This document shows positions 6,541-8,625 of a stretch of 8,625 nt of DNA, piece by piece. Below the pieces are notes generated by a model, which was not told the origin of the DNA, made no database searches, and was given only the letters and a program-made list of their open reading frames with translations. Within the stretch, counting starts at the first letter, position 1. The number at the start of each line of letters is the position of its first letter. The stretch spans positions 1 to 8,625 of the forward strand of contig JAHEZG010000159.1 in the NCBI GenBank assembly GCA_023251195.1, in the 5' to 3' direction. This DNA is from Chitinophagaceae bacterium (GTDB taxonomy: Bacteria > Bacteroidota > Bacteroidia > Chitinophagales > UBA10324). The position numbers and the translations under genes were made by a program.

Positions 6541-7479
6541 TTACTTCGGATTTGAATTTGGACATTTAGGCGGGCAAGGGCATCCAACTTCCATAATCGC
6601 CTTTGCATAATTAGTTGCACTGTAATTTAATGAAGCATCGAGCAACTGAGTTCCGTTTTTATAAAGAGAAAGCAACACTGTGTAACCAATGTAATTATCC
6701 TTGTTTCCACCTGAAACCAATTCACCGTAACGCGAATAAAAAGAAGTTGCCATTCCGGAATTAATGTATCCGAATTCTACACCAAGTGAATAATCGCTGT
6801 AAGTACTGGCATCAGCAGGGTTAAAATCAGGAATGTTTGCTGAAAAAAATTGAAGAAACTCAGCATAGTTATAAAACCTTGAAACTTTAAAAGTATCGGA
6901 GGCACTGGTTTGTGCCGTAAGATTAATTTTTACATCGTGAAAATATTTTTGAAACAAGGAGTTTGCCGCAGCATTTCCTCCGGCCAGCGTATCAGTCAAT
7001 TTTAATTTGTTAGAAGAATTATAAACAGTATCAGCCAGTAAGTAAAATGCTTTTTCATTATCACTTCCGTCGTTTTTAGATACTGATAGAATGAGCGAAA
7101 CATTTTGACTGGTTGTATTAAATGATGGATAAAACCGAATTCCCCATGAAAAATTGTTACCGGATACACCATCATAAAAACGAATAAAGTTCTCAAGGTC
7201 AATTTTTGTATCAGTAAATCCAACCAACTTATTTTTTGCCGTTGAACTGTCATAATAAGTAAGCATGCCTCTTAGTCTGAGTAACTCAGCATAATCAGCC
7301 GCAGTAATTGGTGGCGCAGGCGGCAGGTACGATGCAATGTTCGATTTTATTAATTCTGAATTTTCTCCTGCCTGGGTGTTCATTTCAATCATTACAAAAC
7401 CGGCAATGAAAGCAAAAATTATTGCCGCAAATCGGCTACTATGGTTACTGGTCAAAAAAAAGAAATTGATTTTTTTCAT
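6541..7479 (-). CDS. Exported protein of unknown function with Cys/Pro-rich C-terminus
   Basis: The 312-residue protein is not recognised. The N-terminus is basic (MKK), followed by a hydrophobic stretch (about 17-32, FAAIIFAFIAGFVMIE). It reads as a signal peptide, perhaps cut after NTQA (34-37), or as a single anchor helix, so the bulk should lie outside the inner membrane. The mature part is rich in Ser, Asn, Tyr and Asp with alternating hydrophobic strands, as in extracytoplasmic beta-rich proteins. A proline-rich piece YLPPAPPITAADYAELLRL (51-69) comes early. The end is VGCPCPPKCPNSNPK (298-312), with three cysteines (300, 302, 306) and no others in the protein. It is the first gene of the minus-strand unit, 36 bases before the seven-helix protein and upstream of the kinase and regulator. 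A role in signal input is a guess from context only. Confidence 0.85.
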   Translation of the reverse strand: MKKINFFFLTSNHSSRFAAIIFAFIAGFVMIEMNTQAGENSELIKSNIASYLPPAPPITAADYAELLRLRGMLTYYDSSTAKNKLVGFTDTKIDLENFIRFYDGVSGNNFSWGIRFYPSFNTTSQNVSLILSVSKNDGSDNEKAFYLLADTVYNSSNKLKLTDTLAGGNAAANSLFQKYFHDVKINLTAQTSASDTFKVSRFYNYAEFLQFFSANIPDFNPADASTYSDYSLGVEFGYINSGMATSFYSRYGELVSGGNKDNYIGYTVLLSLYKNGTQLLDASLNYSATNYAKAIMEVGCPCPPKCPNSNPK

Positions 7480-7775
7480 GTTTAATTATTTAGTGTTTAA
7501 CAAATGAATTAATGGTGATTTAATTATTCGCGACGCAAAATAGATTTTCAAAATTTAACAGAGGGGGGAGATTTTTCACGGGTGGGGGGTGTTTTTCACG
7601 GTGGGAAAAACACCCCCCACCCGTGAAAAATCTTGTTATTATAATTCAGTGCATATATGCAGGTTTGCATCATTACAATTGAAAAATACCATTAGCGCAC
7701 TTCAAAAAATACCGGTTTCTCCAATGAATAATCACACAACTTCTAAAAATAATTCATCCAATAAAAATCAACAGC
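7480..7775. other. Divergent intergenic region between the exported protein and the 152-aa gene
   Basis: These 296 bases are AT-rich apart from the G/C-rich inverted repeat at 7569-7633. They must contain the start signals for the leftward four-gene unit and for the rightward pair. The only near matches to the Bacteroidota -7 box are TTCATTTG on the minus strand (about 7501-7508) and CAGGTTTG on the plus strand (7660-7667). Neither has a well-placed upstream TTG, so no promoter is called. A 12-base palindrome, TGCATATATGCA, lies at 7650-7661, directly before the second of these. The open frame across 7589-7789 is not gene-like because it runs through the hairpin and overlaps the real start at 7776. 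Confidence 0.6.
7569..7633. repeat. Perfect 29-base inverted repeat with 7-base loop
   Basis: The left arm is 7569-7597, the loop ACGGTGG is 7598-7604, and the right arm is 7605-7633. The right arm is the exact reverse complement of the left. Inside it, TTTTTCACGGGTGGGGGGTG (7572-7591) is followed head-to-tail by a shorter copy TTTTTCACGGTGGG (7592-7605), and the inverted copy occupies 7611-7630. The left flank GAGGGGGGAGA (7561-7571) resembles the end of yet another unit. The element lies between two divergent 5' ends, about 90 bases from one ATG and about 140 from the other, so it is not placed as a terminator for either gene. It could be an intergenic repeat family, a regulator site or a leader RNA hairpin. 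Confidence 0.9.
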
Positions 7776-8234
7776 ATGGCACAAATTAAAATTAAAGGAT
7801 TTGAATTCATTCCCGGAAACAATGTCTTTTTCAATTCCAGTCGGAAATTGACTGTTGATTTTGAGTTAATCCTGCAAAGAGCCGAAGTCAATTATGACAA
7901 AGAGTATGTTATACTTTTTTCAATCAGCAGTTTGAACCACAACCGGCGCGAATTAAAAGCCGAAGCCGGAAGCAAGCACATTAGAATACTGATGGATAAT
8001 AATTCAATACCTAAAGATCATAATTATACCATTGCTGCTGATGGCAGCTTGCATGTAGCTAATTTTTACATCAGTCCGGAAATTGACGAGAAAGTATTAA
8101 TGAGTAAAAATCACAGCAATGTGTATTACGAATTATTTATAACGGCCGAGCTGCACAATGCACATGAAAAGAAATTGATTGGTTTTTCTGAATCGATCGG
8201 TAAACCTTTATACAGCAGTAAACAAGCCTCGTAA
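7776..8234 (+). CDS. Hypothetical cytoplasmic protein, 152 aa
   Basis: I do not recognise it. The 152 residues have no signal peptide or membrane helix. The pattern of alternating hydrophobic residues (KLTVDFELIL 24-33, EYVILFSISSL 43-53, HIRILMD 68-74, YYELFITAEL 117-126) suggests a mostly beta, sandwich-like fold. It is polar and has no cysteines and no obvious catalytic motif. The ATG at 7776 opens right after an AT-rich leader and gives MAQIKIKGFEF, a plausible start on a strand. The next gene, an EEP-family nuclease or phosphatase, starts 16 bases after the stop with no terminator between. The two are therefore probably cotranscribed, and this protein may assist or regulate that enzyme. 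Confidence 0.82.
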   Translation: MAQIKIKGFEFIPGNNVFFNSSRKLTVDFELILQRAEVNYDKEYVILFSISSLNHNRRELKAEAGSKHIRILMDNNSIPKDHNYTIAADGSLHVANFYISPEIDEKVLMSKNHSNVYYELFITAELHNAHEKKLIGFSESIGKPLYSSKQAS

Positions 8235-8250
8235 TTTAAAATTCTTAAAA

Positions 8251-8625
8251 ATGACAAGCATAACCATTGGCACTTTTAACTGCGAGAATTTATTTTTCAG
8301 ATACAAATTCAGAAGTACACTTGCTGCGAAGAAAAAAAATGAGGCCGTTGAAAACGGATTCATCATCGACAAAACCATTTTCGAAAAAATTCTGGAGAAG
8401 GAAAGAACACTTACTGCTTCAGCAATAAAAGATTCCGGCGCAGATATATTAGGCCTGCAGGAAGTTGAAAATTCAGATACGCTTAAATCTTTTCAATCCA
8501 ACTTTTTAAAAAAATATCTATACCAATACTTAGTTGATGGAAATGATCCGCGTTTAATTGATGTTGCTGTGCTTAGTAAGTATGAAGCAAAAAATATTGT
8601 CACGCATCAGTTTGATAAAAAAGGA
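8251..8625 (+). CDS. Endonuclease/exonuclease/phosphatase (EEP) family protein, partial (3' end outside window)
   Basis: 125 residues from the ATG at 8251 are visible, and the frame is open to the window edge. EEP enzymes are metal-dependent phosphoesterases acting on DNA, RNA or small phosphorylated substrates. The N-terminal landmarks are GTFNCENLF (7-15, with metal-site Asn10), ADILGLQEVEN (64-74, with catalytic Glu71), and VDGNDPRLIDVAVLSKY (95-111). The GNDxRxIDVxVLS form is typical of the EEP subgroup annotated as nucleases. There is no signal peptide, so the visible part looks cytoplasmic. The later catalytic Asp and His motifs fall outside the window, so activity and total length cannot be judged. 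It follows the 152-aa unknown gene after 16 bases. Substrate is unknown. Confidence 0.92.
   Translation, partial: MTSITIGTFNCENLFFRYKFRSTLAAKKKNEAVENGFIIDKTIFEKILEKERTLTASAIKDSGADILGLQEVENSDTLKSFQSNFLKKYLYQYLVDGNDPRLIDVAVLSKYEAKNIVTHQFDKKG

Noticed and set aside
7002..7253. Minus-strand frame of 83 codons inside the exported-protein gene
   Set aside because: It is fully contained in another frame of a complete gene and has no supporting features.
7561..7605. G-quadruplex from four G-runs
   Set aside because: The runs at 7563-7568, 7580-7582, 7584-7589 and 7603-7605 have loops of 11, 1 and 13 bases. The perfect hairpin is the far more stable alternative.
7569..7633. Intrinsic terminator
   Set aside because: The stem is strong, but it lies upstream of both flanking genes, with no coding gene ending into it and no clean U-run after either arm.
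7589..7789. Small plus-strand gene of 66 codons
   Set aside because: It starts inside the palindrome, has unremarkable composition and overlaps the well-supported start at 7776.

Overview
The window looks like chromosomal DNA from a free-living member of the Bacteroidota. The sequence is AT-rich, and most starts lack a strong Shine-Dalgarno sequence. The aspartokinase and pyruvate kinase motif variants fit that phylum, as does the small one-helix sensor kinase with a NarL-type regulator. The exact order cannot be fixed from this sequence. I see no phage, insertion sequence, CRISPR array, tRNA or rRNA. Ten protein genes account for nearly all of the window, and two of them are cut by its edges.

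Left part (1-2072, minus strand): a two-gene lysine/diaminopimelate unit. lysC (aspartokinase) is followed after 9 bases by lysA (diaminopimelate decarboxylase, C-terminal part outside the window). These are the first and last enzymes of the aspartate-to-lysine pathway. A divergent intergenic region (2073-2240) separates them from the plus-strand genes.

Centre (2241-4390, plus strand): a TMEM175-type (DUF1211) six-helix membrane protein, probably a potassium channel, is followed by pyk (pyruvate kinase). The pyruvate kinase carries the Leu/Gln/Lys/Ile residue set of the K+-independent class. A 7-base-phased degenerate repeat fills the gap in front of pyk. The pyk stop codon overlaps the stop codon of the convergent gene by four bases.

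Right-centre (7479 down to 4387, minus strand): a tight four-gene unit. In transcription order it encodes an exported protein of unknown function with a Cys/Pro tail, a seven-helix membrane protein with a TTG start, a small histidine kinase without its own sensor domain, and a NarL/LuxR-type response regulator. The seven-helix protein and the kinase overlap. I infer that the first two proteins provide or modulate the input for the two-component pair. This is the best candidate for an undescribed system in the window.

Right end (7480-8625): an intergenic region carries a perfect 29-base inverted repeat with a 7-base loop and an internal direct repeat. After it come a plus-strand unknown cytoplasmic protein (152 aa) and, 16 bases later, the start of an endonuclease/exonuclease/phosphatase-family enzyme that leaves the window.
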